Under the pieces are notes generated by a model. It had not been told where the DNA came from, did not search any database, and saw nothing but the letters and a program-made list of their open reading frames with translations. From DASRCB01 sp035653295 (lineage in GTDB: Bacteria > Acidobacteriota > Terriglobia > Bryobacterales > Bryobacteraceae): a DNA stretch of 34,486 nt. The translations under genes were made by a program, and so were the position numbers. The stretch is from contig DASRCB010000229.1 of NCBI GenBank assembly GCA_035653295.1, forward strand, positions 1 through 34,486, written 5' to 3'. Below are positions 8,184-16,484 of this stretch, in pieces (position 1 is the first letter of the stretch; the number at the start of each line of letters is the position of its first letter).

Positions 8184-9680
8184 TTACCGGTCGTAGAGCC
8201 GGTTCAGACGCGCGAGTCTCTCGGAAAGACTCGATGTTATCGCATCGCGCCGCATGCGCCAGCGCCAGTGGCCGCGCGTGCTGCCGGGCAGGTTCATGCG
8301 CGCCGAGCTGCCGAGTCCCAACACGTCCTGCATGGGAACCACGGCCGTGTCGGCAACCGAAGCCATTATGGTCCGAATGAAATCCCACTGAATTTCGCGG
8401 CCATCGCTGTGCAGATACGCGCGCGTGAAGTCCCGCTCTTCCTCGATGTCCTTCTCCGAGCGAGTGCTGTCGGTGGCCGCGGTGCTGTTCCACCAGCCCA
8501 CCGTCGTGTCGTTATCGTGGGTGCCGGTGTACGCCACCACCTCGCGAGGATAATTGTGCGGGCGAAAGGTGGGCGCCTGCGGATCGGTCCCGAAGGCGAA
8601 TTGCAGAACGCTCATGCCGGGGTAGTTGAAGCGGTGGCGGATGGCTTCCACTTCGGGCGTGATCACGCCCAGATTCTCGGCCACGATTGGCAACGCGCCG
8701 AGGGCCTGCTCGACGGCAGCGAAGAGCTTCGCGCCGGGTCCCTTGACCCAGCGCCCGTTGCGGGCCGTCTTTTCTCCGGCGGGCACCTCCCAGTACGCTT
8801 CGAAGCCGCGAAAGTGATCGAGGCGCACCATGTCCACGGTGGTGAAGGTCTGGCGCATGCGGTCGATCCACCAGCCCCAGCCTTTTTCTTCGATATGGGC
8901 CCAGCGGTAAATGGGATTGCCCCACAGCTGGCCGTCCGCGCTGAAATAGTCCGGGGGGACGCCGGCCACCACCGTCGGGTTGCCGCGCTCATCGAGTTCG
9001 AACAGATCGCGATGCGACCACACGTCGGCGCTGTCGTGCGCGACGTAGATCGGAATGTCGCCCATTATGCGGGTGCTGCGATCGGCGCAGTATTGCTTCA
9101 GCTCACACCACTGGCGCGAGAAGCAGAACTGCTCGAACCGGCGCAGGTCCAGGTCGCGCGGTGAAGGCTCAGTGGTGTTCCTCCATTGCGTCCAGGCGAT
9201 TTGTTCGTTGGCGTCCTTCAATGCAATGAAACGTGAGAAATCGTCCAGCCACCAGGCGTTCTGCTCGCAGAAGCGGTCGTAGTCGGCGCTCGGACGGAAA
9301 CGCTCGAAGGCGCGGCCCAACAAGTCGCGCTTCCATGGCATCACCGTCTCGAACTGCACGGTTTCTTCGGCGAATTCGGGCGCGCCGGTTAGATCGGCAT
9401 CGGTGAGCAGGCCCTCGCGCGCCAGCCGCTCCGGGCTGATGAGCAGGGGATTGCCGGCGAAAGCGGAGAACGACTGATACGGGGAATCGCCATATCCGGT
9501 GGGACCGAGCGGCAGCACCTGCCAGATATGCATTCCCGCCGCCTGGAGGAAATCCGCGAAGCGGTACGCCTGCGGCCCGAGGTCGCCGATGCCGAACGGA
9601 GCCGGCAGCGACGTGGGGTGCAGCAGGATTCCGGCGGCGCGTGGAAATTTCACGAATTCAGGATAACGAATGAGGCTCAT
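8184..9680 (-). CDS. malQ: 4-alpha-glucanotransferase (amylomaltase, GH77)
   Basis: A 498-aa cytoplasmic enzyme of standard amylomaltase length that transfers alpha-1,4-glucan segments between maltodextrins and releases glucose. The N-terminal GH77 signature is clear (RAAGILLHPTSLP, GIGDLG, WQVLPLGPTGYGDSPYQS). Catalytic residues are in place: nucleophile Asp288 in MVRLDHFRGF, acid/base Glu335 in PIVAENLGVIT, and Asp389 in YTGTHDNDT. It is followed by the sugar permease, forming a maltodextrin uptake and use module. The start ATG 9680 has no visible Shine-Dalgarno and is only 8 bp from the divergent BON gene; GTG 9653 is an alternative that would still keep the whole domain. Confidence 0.95.
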   Translation of the reverse strand: MSLIRYPEFVKFPRAAGILLHPTSLPAPFGIGDLGPQAYRFADFLQAAGMHIWQVLPLGPTGYGDSPYQSFSAFAGNPLLISPERLAREGLLTDADLTGAPEFAEETVQFETVMPWKRDLLGRAFERFRPSADYDRFCEQNAWWLDDFSRFIALKDANEQIAWTQWRNTTEPSPRDLDLRRFEQFCFSRQWCELKQYCADRSTRIMGDIPIYVAHDSADVWSHRDLFELDERGNPTVVAGVPPDYFSADGQLWGNPIYRWAHIEEKGWGWWIDRMRQTFTTVDMVRLDHFRGFEAYWEVPAGEKTARNGRWVKGPGAKLFAAVEQALGALPIVAENLGVITPEVEAIRHRFNYPGMSVLQFAFGTDPQAPTFRPHNYPREVVAYTGTHDNDTTVGWWNSTAATDSTRSEKDIEEERDFTRAYLHSDGREIQWDFIRTIMASVADTAVVPMQDVLGLGSSARMNLPGSTRGHWRWRMRRDAITSSLSERLARLNRLYDR

Positions 9681-9688
9681 CTGAGATC

Positions 9689-9988
9689 ATGTACATTGCA
9701 GTCATGAGGTTCCTCGCAGCTTTCCTCCTTGGCGCATCTCTCCTGGTCCCCGCGCCCGCGCGCGAGAAGCAGGTCATCAGCGACGATCACATCCACGATG
9801 AAGTGATGCGCCGCCTTGTAGCCGACCCGGACGTCAAGGGCGGCAACCTTCAGGTGGAGGTGAAAGATGGCGTGGTCACTCTGCGCGGCCAGGTGGACAG
9901 CCTGAAAGCGCGATCCAAAGCGGAGAAGCTGACGAAGAAGGTGCGCGGGGTGCGCAACATCAACGACCAGCTCACCCTCCCGCAGTAG
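9689..9988 (+). CDS. Exported BON-domain protein
   Basis: A 99-aa protein: signal peptide (MRFLAAFLLGASLLVPAPA, from the second Met) then one BON domain, with DDHIHDEVMRRLVADPDVKGGNLQVEVKDGVVTLRG and the Gly-containing turn AEKLTKKVRGVRNINDQL. BON domains bind phospholipid surfaces or other envelope components, as in OsmY. ATG 9704 gives a more typical signal peptide than ATG 9689; neither has a clear ribosome site. It converges on the DUF4097-like gene with only 3 bp between stop codons. Role in envelope maintenance is inference. Confidence 0.85.
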   Translation: MYIAVMRFLAAFLLGASLLVPAPAREKQVISDDHIHDEVMRRLVADPDVKGGNLQVEVKDGVVTLRGQVDSLKARSKAEKLTKKVRGVRNINDQLTLPQ

Positions 9989-9991
9989 CGT

Positions 9992-10795
9992 TTACACGAT
10001 CTCGATACTGCCGGAATCCGTTTGCAGGTGAATCATTGGACCGCCGCCGCGAATGCGGCCCACAGTTTCGCCACGCGAAAGGCGGCTATCCACCGCCATT
10101 TCCGGGGTTCGAACATGGCCGCTATCGGTGTTCACGCGCACGTTGTACCCGCCATTGGGCGCCAGTTGCAGCGCGATACTGCCCGAATCGGCTTCCGCAG
10201 AAACGGGCGCGGCGGCGGACTGCGACAGGCGGATTTCTCCGGAATCGGTTCGCGCGTTGATGCTTCCGCCGATTTCGAGCGCCTCGATGGAGCCGGAGTC
10301 GGCCTGCGCGTCCACGGAACCCTTCACGCGGCGGATGCGGACGGCGCCGGAGTCGGCCGAGGCGCGCACGTCGCCGTCAATGTCCGTGATTTCGATGCTG
10401 CCCGAATCGGCACTGCTCAGAACGGGACCCGCGATACCCGCGATACAGACGTCGCCGGCATCGACCAGCGCCCGCACGCGGGTATCCCGAGGGACGGAGA
10501 TCTCCAGCAGCATGGTGATGCCACGCAGAAGCCAGCGATCGCCGAAATCGCCCACACGGATGGAGTTGCCGCGCAGCTCGATGGGTGGCCGGCCGGTCAG
10601 CTCGGCCATCCTGTCGGTGGGATCGCTGAATCCGAAAATCCAGCGCTGGCCGCGGAACAGGGCTCGAATTCGGACCTCGCCAGGCTCTCCGCCGCAAACG
10701 CGAATCAGGCCGGAGTGTGTGGCGACGTCGAGGTCGACGGGACCGGTAACGGCGAGCGTGCGCTCGAAGGAGGATTCGACGGGAGGTCGGGGCAT
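9992..10795 (-). CDS. DUF4097-like beta-repeat protein with DSG repeats
   Basis: A 267-aa protein. Residues 95-267 carry seven DSG motifs (Asp at 130, 148, 166, 184, 203, 224 and 260), mostly DSGSIE/R, at an initial period of exactly 18 residues. This is the pattern of the DUF4097 family, expected to fold as a right-handed beta-solenoid. The N-terminal part (FERTLAVTGPVDLDVATHSGLIRV) also fits this family. No signal peptide or membrane segment is visible, which is unusual because many relatives are exported. It lies 90 bp downstream of ADOP permease 2 on the same strand, so it may be a third gene of that operon. Function unknown. Confidence 0.75.
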   Translation of the reverse strand: MPRPPVESSFERTLAVTGPVDLDVATHSGLIRVCGGEPGEVRIRALFRGQRWIFGFSDPTDRMAELTGRPPIELRGNSIRVGDFGDRWLLRGITMLLEISVPRDTRVRALVDAGDVCIAGIAGPVLSSADSGSIEITDIDGDVRASADSGAVRIRRVKGSVDAQADSGSIEALEIGGSINARTDSGEIRLSQSAAAPVSAEADSGSIALQLAPNGGYNVRVNTDSGHVRTPEMAVDSRLSRGETVGRIRGGGPMIHLQTDSGSIEIV

Positions 10796-10885
10796 GTACT
10801 ACCAAATACGCAGGTCCGTGTTCGTCCGTTCAGGGCGATTGTGGAGCGGCCTGGCCGGCTCGGTCGAGCCGAAGCCCACCCCCCA

Positions 10886-13492
10886 TCACTCGTTCCGCAA
10901 AGCTCGCAGCGGATCGAGCGCCGCGGCCCGGCGCGCCGGGACGTAGCTGGCGGCTGCGCTTACGAGCGCGAGCAGAAGTGCGACCACAGCGTATACCCCG
11001 AGGGAGGAGGAGCCGATGCCGAAGAACGCCGCGGACAGAATGGAACGAAACGCCATGGTTAACGCCGCGCCGCCGACAATGCCGGCGGCGGCGAGAATCA
11101 GCCCGCGGCGCTCCACGAGCCAGAGAACGTCGCGCCGCTCGGCACCCAGCGCGACGCGAATGCCCAGCTCCTTGACGCGGCGGCTCACCGTGTACGCAAT
11201 CAGGCCGTAGAGGCCGGTGATTGCCAACACGAGGCCGATGAATGCGATGGTCCCGACCATCTGGAAGAACTGCAGCCAGGTGTCCGTGGCGCGGCTTTTA
11301 TAAAGCGTGGACACGGGGCGGAGATTGAAGATCGGGACATCCGGATCGATGGCGCGAACCGCTTCGCGCAACGGCGCGGCCAGGGCGCCTGGGTCGGCGG
11401 AGGACTGCACGATCAGGGTCATGCGCTCGCGGGGGTTCTGCTCATATGGAAGGTACACATACGGCGCGGGCGCCTCATTCACGGTCAGATAATGGCCGGT
11501 CTTCGCCACGCCGACCACCTCGGCGGCCGTTCCGTCCGGGCGCTCCAGACGAATGCGCCTGCCGATCGGATCCTTTCCCGGCCAGTAGGTCTTCGCGAAC
11601 TGCTCGTTCACGATCGCCACTCGCCTTGTGCCGGCGCGGTCGTCCTCGGTGAACGCGCGCCCGCGTATAATCTCGATCCGCATCGTACGGAAATAATTGG
11701 CGTCCACCGCTCCGCCGAACACGACCGCCGTTTCGCGGTCCTTTGGGAAGCGGTAGCCCTCGGGCGCCACTGTGAGGGTGGTCTGCGATGTGGAGAGCGG
11801 CAGCGACTCCGCCATGGCGACGCCCTCCACGCCAGCCAGGTCGCGGACCGCATCCACCAGCCGGCGATAGAACGCTTTCGTCTGTTCGGGAGAATAGTGC
11901 AGCATGGCGGGCGCGGTGTCCATGCTGATGAGATGGTCGGTGCGGAAATCCGGCGTGGTCGCCAGCATCTTCTGGAAACCCGCGAGAAACATGCCGGCGG
12001 CGATGAGCACCACCATGGCAAGGGCGATCTCACCGATTACCAGGGAGTCGCGGCCGAGAGTCCGTCTTCCGCGCCCCGAGGCTCCGTCTCCGCCCGATTT
12101 CAACGCCGTTACGAAATCCGTTTTGACGGTTTGCCAGGCCGGCACGACGCCGAACAGAAGGCAGCTCACCACGGCCGCCAGAAAGCTGAATTGCACGACG
12201 CGCCAGTCCAGTTCGACTCCGAGCACGGAAGGCGGGTCGCTGGGCACATTGAACGTTTGCAGCAGCGCAATACCGGCATATGCGAACAGGAGGCCAACCG
12301 CGGCGCCGGCCAGGGCAATGACAAGACTCTCCGTAACCAGCTGCCGGACCAGGCGCCGCCGCGCCGCGCCGATCGAAAGCCGAATCGCGATCTCCCGAGC
12401 GCGTGCACGGGCGCGCGCAAGCAGAAGGTTCGCCAGGTTCGAGCAGGCGATGATCAGGATCAGCGCGACCAGCCCCATGAGCATTTTGATCAAGGCGAGC
12501 AGTTGAGGCGTCTGCTGGACCCGCCGCTGCAGCTCGGTTCGCAACGCCATTCGGCGATTTCGGTTTGTCTTTGGGTACTCTCGGGCCAGGGCGGCCCCGA
12601 TTGCGGCCAGCTCCGCCTTTGCCGATTTCTGCGTGACGCCCGGCCGCAGTCGGCCCTTGACCACCAGATCGCGGCGGCTGCGATCCTCGAGCGGATCAGA
12701 GGGCGCCATCTCCAGGCGGCGGCTCAAGGCCAGGGGGATGAAGATCGTAGGCCGGACGAAGCGGTCGAGACCGGTAAAAGACTCGGGCGTCACTCCGACG
12801 ATGGTGCAGACAATACCGTTAACTCGCAGCGCGCTCCCAATGACCGAGCGATCGCCCGCGTACTGCTGCTGCCACAACTCGTAACTCACCATGGCCACGG
12901 CCTGGTCATCGCTCATGAACGTGCGACCGAGCGCGGGCGCCACGCCGATTGCGGGAAAGAAGCCGTCGCTCACGAGCATGCCCAGCCGGACCTGCGCCGC
13001 GGCCCTGGGGTTCGCCGCCGCAGCGACTGTAGTAAGGCGATAAGCTGCCATTGCCCTGAACGAGCGGCTCTCCTGCCGCAGGTCACGGTAGTCGGGATAT
13101 GACATGCCCTCGAATGGGTTGTCGGGCGTGGTGTTTGTAATATCGAGCAGCCCGGATGGGTTCGGCACCGGCAGAGGCCGGAGCAGCAGGGCGTCGGCGA
13201 AACTGAAAATCGCGCTGTTCGCGCCGATGGCGAGCGCCAGCGAGAGTACCGCGACCGCGGTAAATCCTGGCTGCCGCCGCAGCATCCTCAGTGCATAGCG
13301 CACGTCGGCGACGATGCTTTCGAGCCACGTCCAGCCCCAGCCGACGCGTACCTCCTCCATCGCTGCTGTGAGATTGCCAAGTTCGCCGTCGCCGGCGATG
13401 GCGCGCAACGACTCGACTTCCGCCTGCATTTCGCGCTCCTCACGGTCGCGACGGGACGGGGATAAGTATTTCAGGCGTGTCCAGACGCTCAT
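10886..13492 (-). CDS. ADOP-type orphan ABC transporter permease (pair 2)
   Basis: An 868-aa relative of the permease at 3741-6371 with the same plan: short soluble N-terminus, first membrane helix (RRQPGFTAVAVLSLALAIGANSAIFSFADALLLRPLPVP, about residues 74-112), MacB-like periplasmic domain, FtsX helices (LMGLVALILIIACSNLANLLLARARARAREIAIRLSIGA), and a second MacB/FtsX half ending TGLYGLIAYTVSRRVKELGIRVALGA. The N-terminal ADOP segment is shorter and less typical than in copy 1. The start codon overlaps the PadR stop as ATGA, giving translational coupling. No ABC ATPase is nearby. Substrate unknown. Confidence 0.93.
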   Translation of the reverse strand: MSVWTRLKYLSPSRRDREEREMQAEVESLRAIAGDGELGNLTAAMEEVRVGWGWTWLESIVADVRYALRMLRRQPGFTAVAVLSLALAIGANSAIFSFADALLLRPLPVPNPSGLLDITNTTPDNPFEGMSYPDYRDLRQESRSFRAMAAYRLTTVAAAANPRAAAQVRLGMLVSDGFFPAIGVAPALGRTFMSDDQAVAMVSYELWQQQYAGDRSVIGSALRVNGIVCTIVGVTPESFTGLDRFVRPTIFIPLALSRRLEMAPSDPLEDRSRRDLVVKGRLRPGVTQKSAKAELAAIGAALAREYPKTNRNRRMALRTELQRRVQQTPQLLALIKMLMGLVALILIIACSNLANLLLARARARAREIAIRLSIGAARRRLVRQLVTESLVIALAGAAVGLLFAYAGIALLQTFNVPSDPPSVLGVELDWRVVQFSFLAAVVSCLLFGVVPAWQTVKTDFVTALKSGGDGASGRGRRTLGRDSLVIGEIALAMVVLIAAGMFLAGFQKMLATTPDFRTDHLISMDTAPAMLHYSPEQTKAFYRRLVDAVRDLAGVEGVAMAESLPLSTSQTTLTVAPEGYRFPKDRETAVVFGGAVDANYFRTMRIEIIRGRAFTEDDRAGTRRVAIVNEQFAKTYWPGKDPIGRRIRLERPDGTAAEVVGVAKTGHYLTVNEAPAPYVYLPYEQNPRERMTLIVQSSADPGALAAPLREAVRAIDPDVPIFNLRPVSTLYKSRATDTWLQFFQMVGTIAFIGLVLAITGLYGLIAYTVSRRVKELGIRVALGAERRDVLWLVERRGLILAAAGIVGGAALTMAFRSILSAAFFGIGSSSLGVYAVVALLLALVSAAASYVPARRAAALDPLRALRNE

Positions 13493-13821
13493 GCTTTGGT
13501 CCCCGGCGCCGGCCCCATAATTCGTGCGACGGCATTCACGAAGTCCGCCCAGCGCGAGTGTTCCTGGGCCAGCTTCTTCCGCCCGACCTCAGTGAGCGTG
13601 TAGTACTTAGCGCGCCGCTTGTGCTCGGATGTATCCCAGCTCGAACCGATCCACCCTTTGGCCTCCAGCCGCTTGAGCGCCGGATAAAGAGATCCGAACT
13701 CGATGTCCAAAGCCTCCCCTGACGTGCTCCGTATGTTCTTTGCGATGCCGTAGCCGTGCAGCGGGCCGGCGGCGAGCGTTCGCAAAACGAGCATGTCGAG
13801 GGTGCCCTGTAGGAGATCCAT
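13489..13821 (-). CDS. PadR family transcriptional regulator (pair 2)
   Basis: A 110-aa PadR winged-helix protein: MDLLQGTLDMLVLRTLAAGPLHGYGIAKNIR, then EFGSLYPALKRLEAKGWIGSSW, and YYTLTEVGRKKLAQEHSRW. Its stop codon overlaps the ADOP start by 4 bases. No Shine-Dalgarno precedes the ATG. The promoter lies so close (TTGACA at 13853-13858) that transcription should begin at or near the start codon, suggesting a leaderless mRNA. Two 15-bp tandem repeats fill the space between the -35 hexamer and the start codon, the probable site of autorepression. Confidence 0.93.
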   Translation of the reverse strand: MDLLQGTLDMLVLRTLAAGPLHGYGIAKNIRSTSGEALDIEFGSLYPALKRLEAKGWIGSSWDTSEHKRRAKYYTLTEVGRKKLAQEHSRWADFVNAVARIMGPAPGTKA

Positions 13822-13858
13822 ATAAAGACACCCTATATAAAGGCGCCCTATATGTCAA
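13821..13858 (-). promoter_or_regulatory. PadR pair 2 promoter/operator with 15-bp tandem repeat
   Basis: On the minus strand TTGACA (13853-13858) is followed by two adjacent 15-bp units, TATAGGGCGCCTTTA and TATAGGGTGTCTTTA (13836-13850 and 13821-13835), differing at two bases, ending at the ATG. A 17-bp spacer places the -10 at TAGGGT and 15 bp places it at TATAGG. The repeats cover the whole core promoter, so a bound PadR would block polymerase. Binding is inferred. Confidence 0.55.
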
Positions 13859-13948
13859 GAACTCCTGCGATTCGCCGCGCTCCGCGGACCCGGACCCCTG
13901 TTCCCCGGACCCGGTTTTTGTACACTGTGACCAGGCAGGCTGTATCTT

Positions 13949-15559
13949 TTGACATTTCGTCGCATCCGAATCCTCCTGATAAGTTGTGCTGTATCCATCG
14001 CCGCTGTGGCGGCGCAAACGACCCCACCGCCCGCCACGGCTCCGGATGCATCCACATCCGCCGGGCCGCGCGAAGAGGGCCAGCTCGACGCCAGTGAATC
14101 GGTCTTCGCGGTTCTGGCGGCCATCAACGCCGCCGGATACGATATTGGCGCCAACTCCTCCGCCGAACACCCGCTGCGCAAATACGTGCGCCAGCAACTG
14201 GCATCGAAGCAGTCGCTGCCCTCCGTAAAGGAGCTGCACCAGTTCTTTCTGGTTCACAACCAGACGGATCCCGGGGCGGCGCTGGGCCAGTACATTTCGT
14301 TCGCGCTTTCGACGGACGGGCCGCCCGACTTCAAAATCCGCTTCGCCCCGAATCAGGTACCGCCCGACGTGGCTTCGCTGGAAGGCCTGTCCGACCTGAT
14401 GACTCGGGTGTACAAGGACGCGGACATCGCTTCGCTGTGGCAAAAGGCTCAGCCCGCCTTCGATCAGATGATCGCGTATTACCATTCGCCGCTGTCGCAG
14501 GCCATCCTGCAGGCGAACGCCTATCTCCGGAACCCCACGAGCGGGGTGCTGGGGAGGCACTTCCAGATCTATATCGACCTACTCGGCGAAGCGGGCCAGA
14601 CGCAGTCGCGCAGCTACGGGAATAACATGTACGTGGTGGTAACGCCTTCGGCGCAGCCGCCACGCGAGCACATTGAGGAGGTCATGCGGCAACAGGTGTT
14701 CCAGGTGCGGCATGCCTATCTGCATTTCATCCTCGACCCGCTGTCGATCCGCTACGGGCAGGAATGGCAGGAGAAGGCAACGCTCGCCCGCATCGCCGAT
14801 GCCGCGCCGGCGCTGGGCCAGGAATACAAGGGCGATTTCCTGCTGCTGGCGACCGAGTGCCTGATCAAGGCCGTAGAGAGCCGCCTGGATGGCGGGGGCG
14901 TGCAGGCCCGCCAGGCGAAAGTCACCGAGGCGCTGCACGACGGCTTCATCCTGACGCCGGCATTCGCCGAACTCCTGCCCGAATACGAAAAGCAGGAGCG
15001 CGCGATGCGGCTCTACTATCCCGACCTCATTAAGGCGATTAACGTAAAGCAGGAGCGCAAGCGGCTGGAAGGGATTCAGTTCGCCAGCGCGCCGCCGCCG
15101 CCGAGCGAGAACGGCCCGAAGCAGCCGCAGTTGAGCCCCGGAGAGCAGGCGCTCAGCAAGGCCGAGGAGCTTTCCGATCGCCGCCAGTACGACCTGGCCA
15201 AACTGGAGTTCCAGAAGACCCTCGAGCTCCCGCCGTCCACCGGCGTGCACGCGCGCGCATATTTCGGTCTGGCCCGCATCGCCGTGCTCGAGAACGACCC
15301 GGAGCTGGCGGAAAAGCTGTTCCAGCGCTCCCTCGATCTAAAGCCTGATGGCGAGATCCGGTCGTGGGATTATTTCTACCTTGCTCGGCTGGCTGAGGTG
15401 GCCGGCGAAAGCGAGCAGGCGCACAAGTTGTACCAGTCGGTGCTCGATACCGACGGCGGCTCGAAAAAAGCAAAGGAGCAGGCACAAAAGGGACTGCGCG
15501 GCGAGCTCAGCCGAAAGGCGGAGACCCGCAGCGCGCCTTCAGGTCCCAAAACGGAGTAA
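13949..15559 (+). CDS. Exported TPR-containing protein of unknown function
   Basis: A 536-aa protein starting at TTG 13949, the only start that keeps the signal peptide (RRIRILLISCAVSIAAVAAQ); AGGCAGG lies about 12 nt upstream. The mature N-terminal half (residues 40-340) is mostly helical with no domain I recognise; it contains HFQIYIDLLGEAG, then RHAYLHFILDPLSIRYG, which faintly resembles a zinc-peptidase helix but lacks a clear HExxH. Residues about 380-510 are TPR-like (LSKAEELSDRRQYDLAKLEFQKTLEL, ARAYFGLARIAVLENDPELAEKLFQRSLDL). The next gene begins 3 bp later, so the two exported TPR proteins are probably one operon. Confidence 0.8.
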   Translation: MTFRRIRILLISCAVSIAAVAAQTTPPPATAPDASTSAGPREEGQLDASESVFAVLAAINAAGYDIGANSSAEHPLRKYVRQQLASKQSLPSVKELHQFFLVHNQTDPGAALGQYISFALSTDGPPDFKIRFAPNQVPPDVASLEGLSDLMTRVYKDADIASLWQKAQPAFDQMIAYYHSPLSQAILQANAYLRNPTSGVLGRHFQIYIDLLGEAGQTQSRSYGNNMYVVVTPSAQPPREHIEEVMRQQVFQVRHAYLHFILDPLSIRYGQEWQEKATLARIADAAPALGQEYKGDFLLLATECLIKAVESRLDGGGVQARQAKVTEALHDGFILTPAFAELLPEYEKQERAMRLYYPDLIKAINVKQERKRLEGIQFASAPPPPSENGPKQPQLSPGEQALSKAEELSDRRQYDLAKLEFQKTLELPPSTGVHARAYFGLARIAVLENDPELAEKLFQRSLDLKPDGEIRSWDYFYLARLAEVAGESEQAHKLYQSVLDTDGGSKKAKEQAQKGLRGELSRKAETRSAPSGPKTE

Positions 15560-15562
15560 ATC

Positions 15563-16408
15563 ATGCATACCCTAAAGACCCTCGCTTTCGCATTCGCAAC
15601 GGCAGTGTCATTCATGGTTCCATGTGCGATGCCGGCCCATTCGCAGGATCTACCGCCGGCCGCTCCGAAACCAAAATCGCAGAAGGAAGTGGAAGCCATT
15701 CGAGCCGTGCAGGCGGCCACCGATCCGGACGCCAAGCTGGCCGCCATCGATAACGTGCTCACCAGCTTCACCGACACCGAGTACAAGCCGCTTCTGCTAG
15801 ACATGGCCGTGGAAGCGGCCGAGCAGAAGGGGGATCTTGCTCTCGTGCAGGTCTGGGCAGAGCGGGACCTGCAGTCGAACCCGCACAGCTATGTCGCCAT
15901 GTTGGCGGAGGCAAATTCCGTGGCGGCATCCACGAAGGAGTTCGACCTTGATAAGGACCAGAAGCTGGCCACGGCGGAGAAGAACGCCAAAGGCGCTATC
16001 GAGGAGCTGAAGACGGCGCAGAAGCCGATGCCTGGCATTCCGGACGCGCAGTGGGAGGCCTCGAAGAAGCAGTCCCAGGCGCAGGCATATCAGATTCTCG
16101 GGATTATCGAGACCAAGCGCAAGAACTGGGATGCCGCTGTCGCCGATTACAAGAAGGCAATGGAAGTGGCGCCCAACCCCAATATCGAAGTGCGCATGGG
16201 AGACGCCTACGAAAAGGAAGGCAAGTACGACGAGGCCATTGCCGAGCTGGACAAGGCCCTGGCGGAGCCGAACCTGGATGCGCGAACGAAAAACATCGCG
16301 ACCAGCCTGAAGAATGTCGCGGTGAAGATGAAAGCAGCCGGCATCAAGCCAGCCGCGCCTGCCAGCGACAGCGCCACCACCCCGCAGCCCGCTGAAGTGA
16401 AGAAATGA
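15563..16408 (+). CDS. Exported TPR-containing protein of unknown function
   Basis: A 281-aa protein with a signal peptide (KTLAFAFATAVSFMVPCAMPAHSQ, cleavage about residue 28). Residues 85-260 contain TPR-like helices, clearest at QAYQILGIIETKRKNWDAAVADYKKAMEVAP and EVRMGDAYEKEGKYDEAIAELDKALAEP. It starts 3 bp after the upstream TPR gene's stop. Ala/Pro-rich tail. Likely a periplasmic scaffold working with the upstream protein; the partner is unknown. Confidence 0.82.
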   Translation: MHTLKTLAFAFATAVSFMVPCAMPAHSQDLPPAAPKPKSQKEVEAIRAVQAATDPDAKLAAIDNVLTSFTDTEYKPLLLDMAVEAAEQKGDLALVQVWAERDLQSNPHSYVAMLAEANSVAASTKEFDLDKDQKLATAEKNAKGAIEELKTAQKPMPGIPDAQWEASKKQSQAQAYQILGIIETKRKNWDAAVADYKKAMEVAPNPNIEVRMGDAYEKEGKYDEAIAELDKALAEPNLDARTKNIATSLKNVAVKMKAAGIKPAAPASDSATTPQPAEVKK

Positions 16409-16484
16409 CGGCTACTGTAGCTGGGGCAGGCGGTTTCGCCGGCCGGGATGTCGCGGGTCGTCCGTGGCCTCTGACGTTTATCCG

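Noticed and set aside
13884..13918. CGGACCCGG repeats before the TPR operon as a terminator
   Set aside because: The copies are direct rather than inverted, so they do not form a strong hairpin, despite the following T-run.
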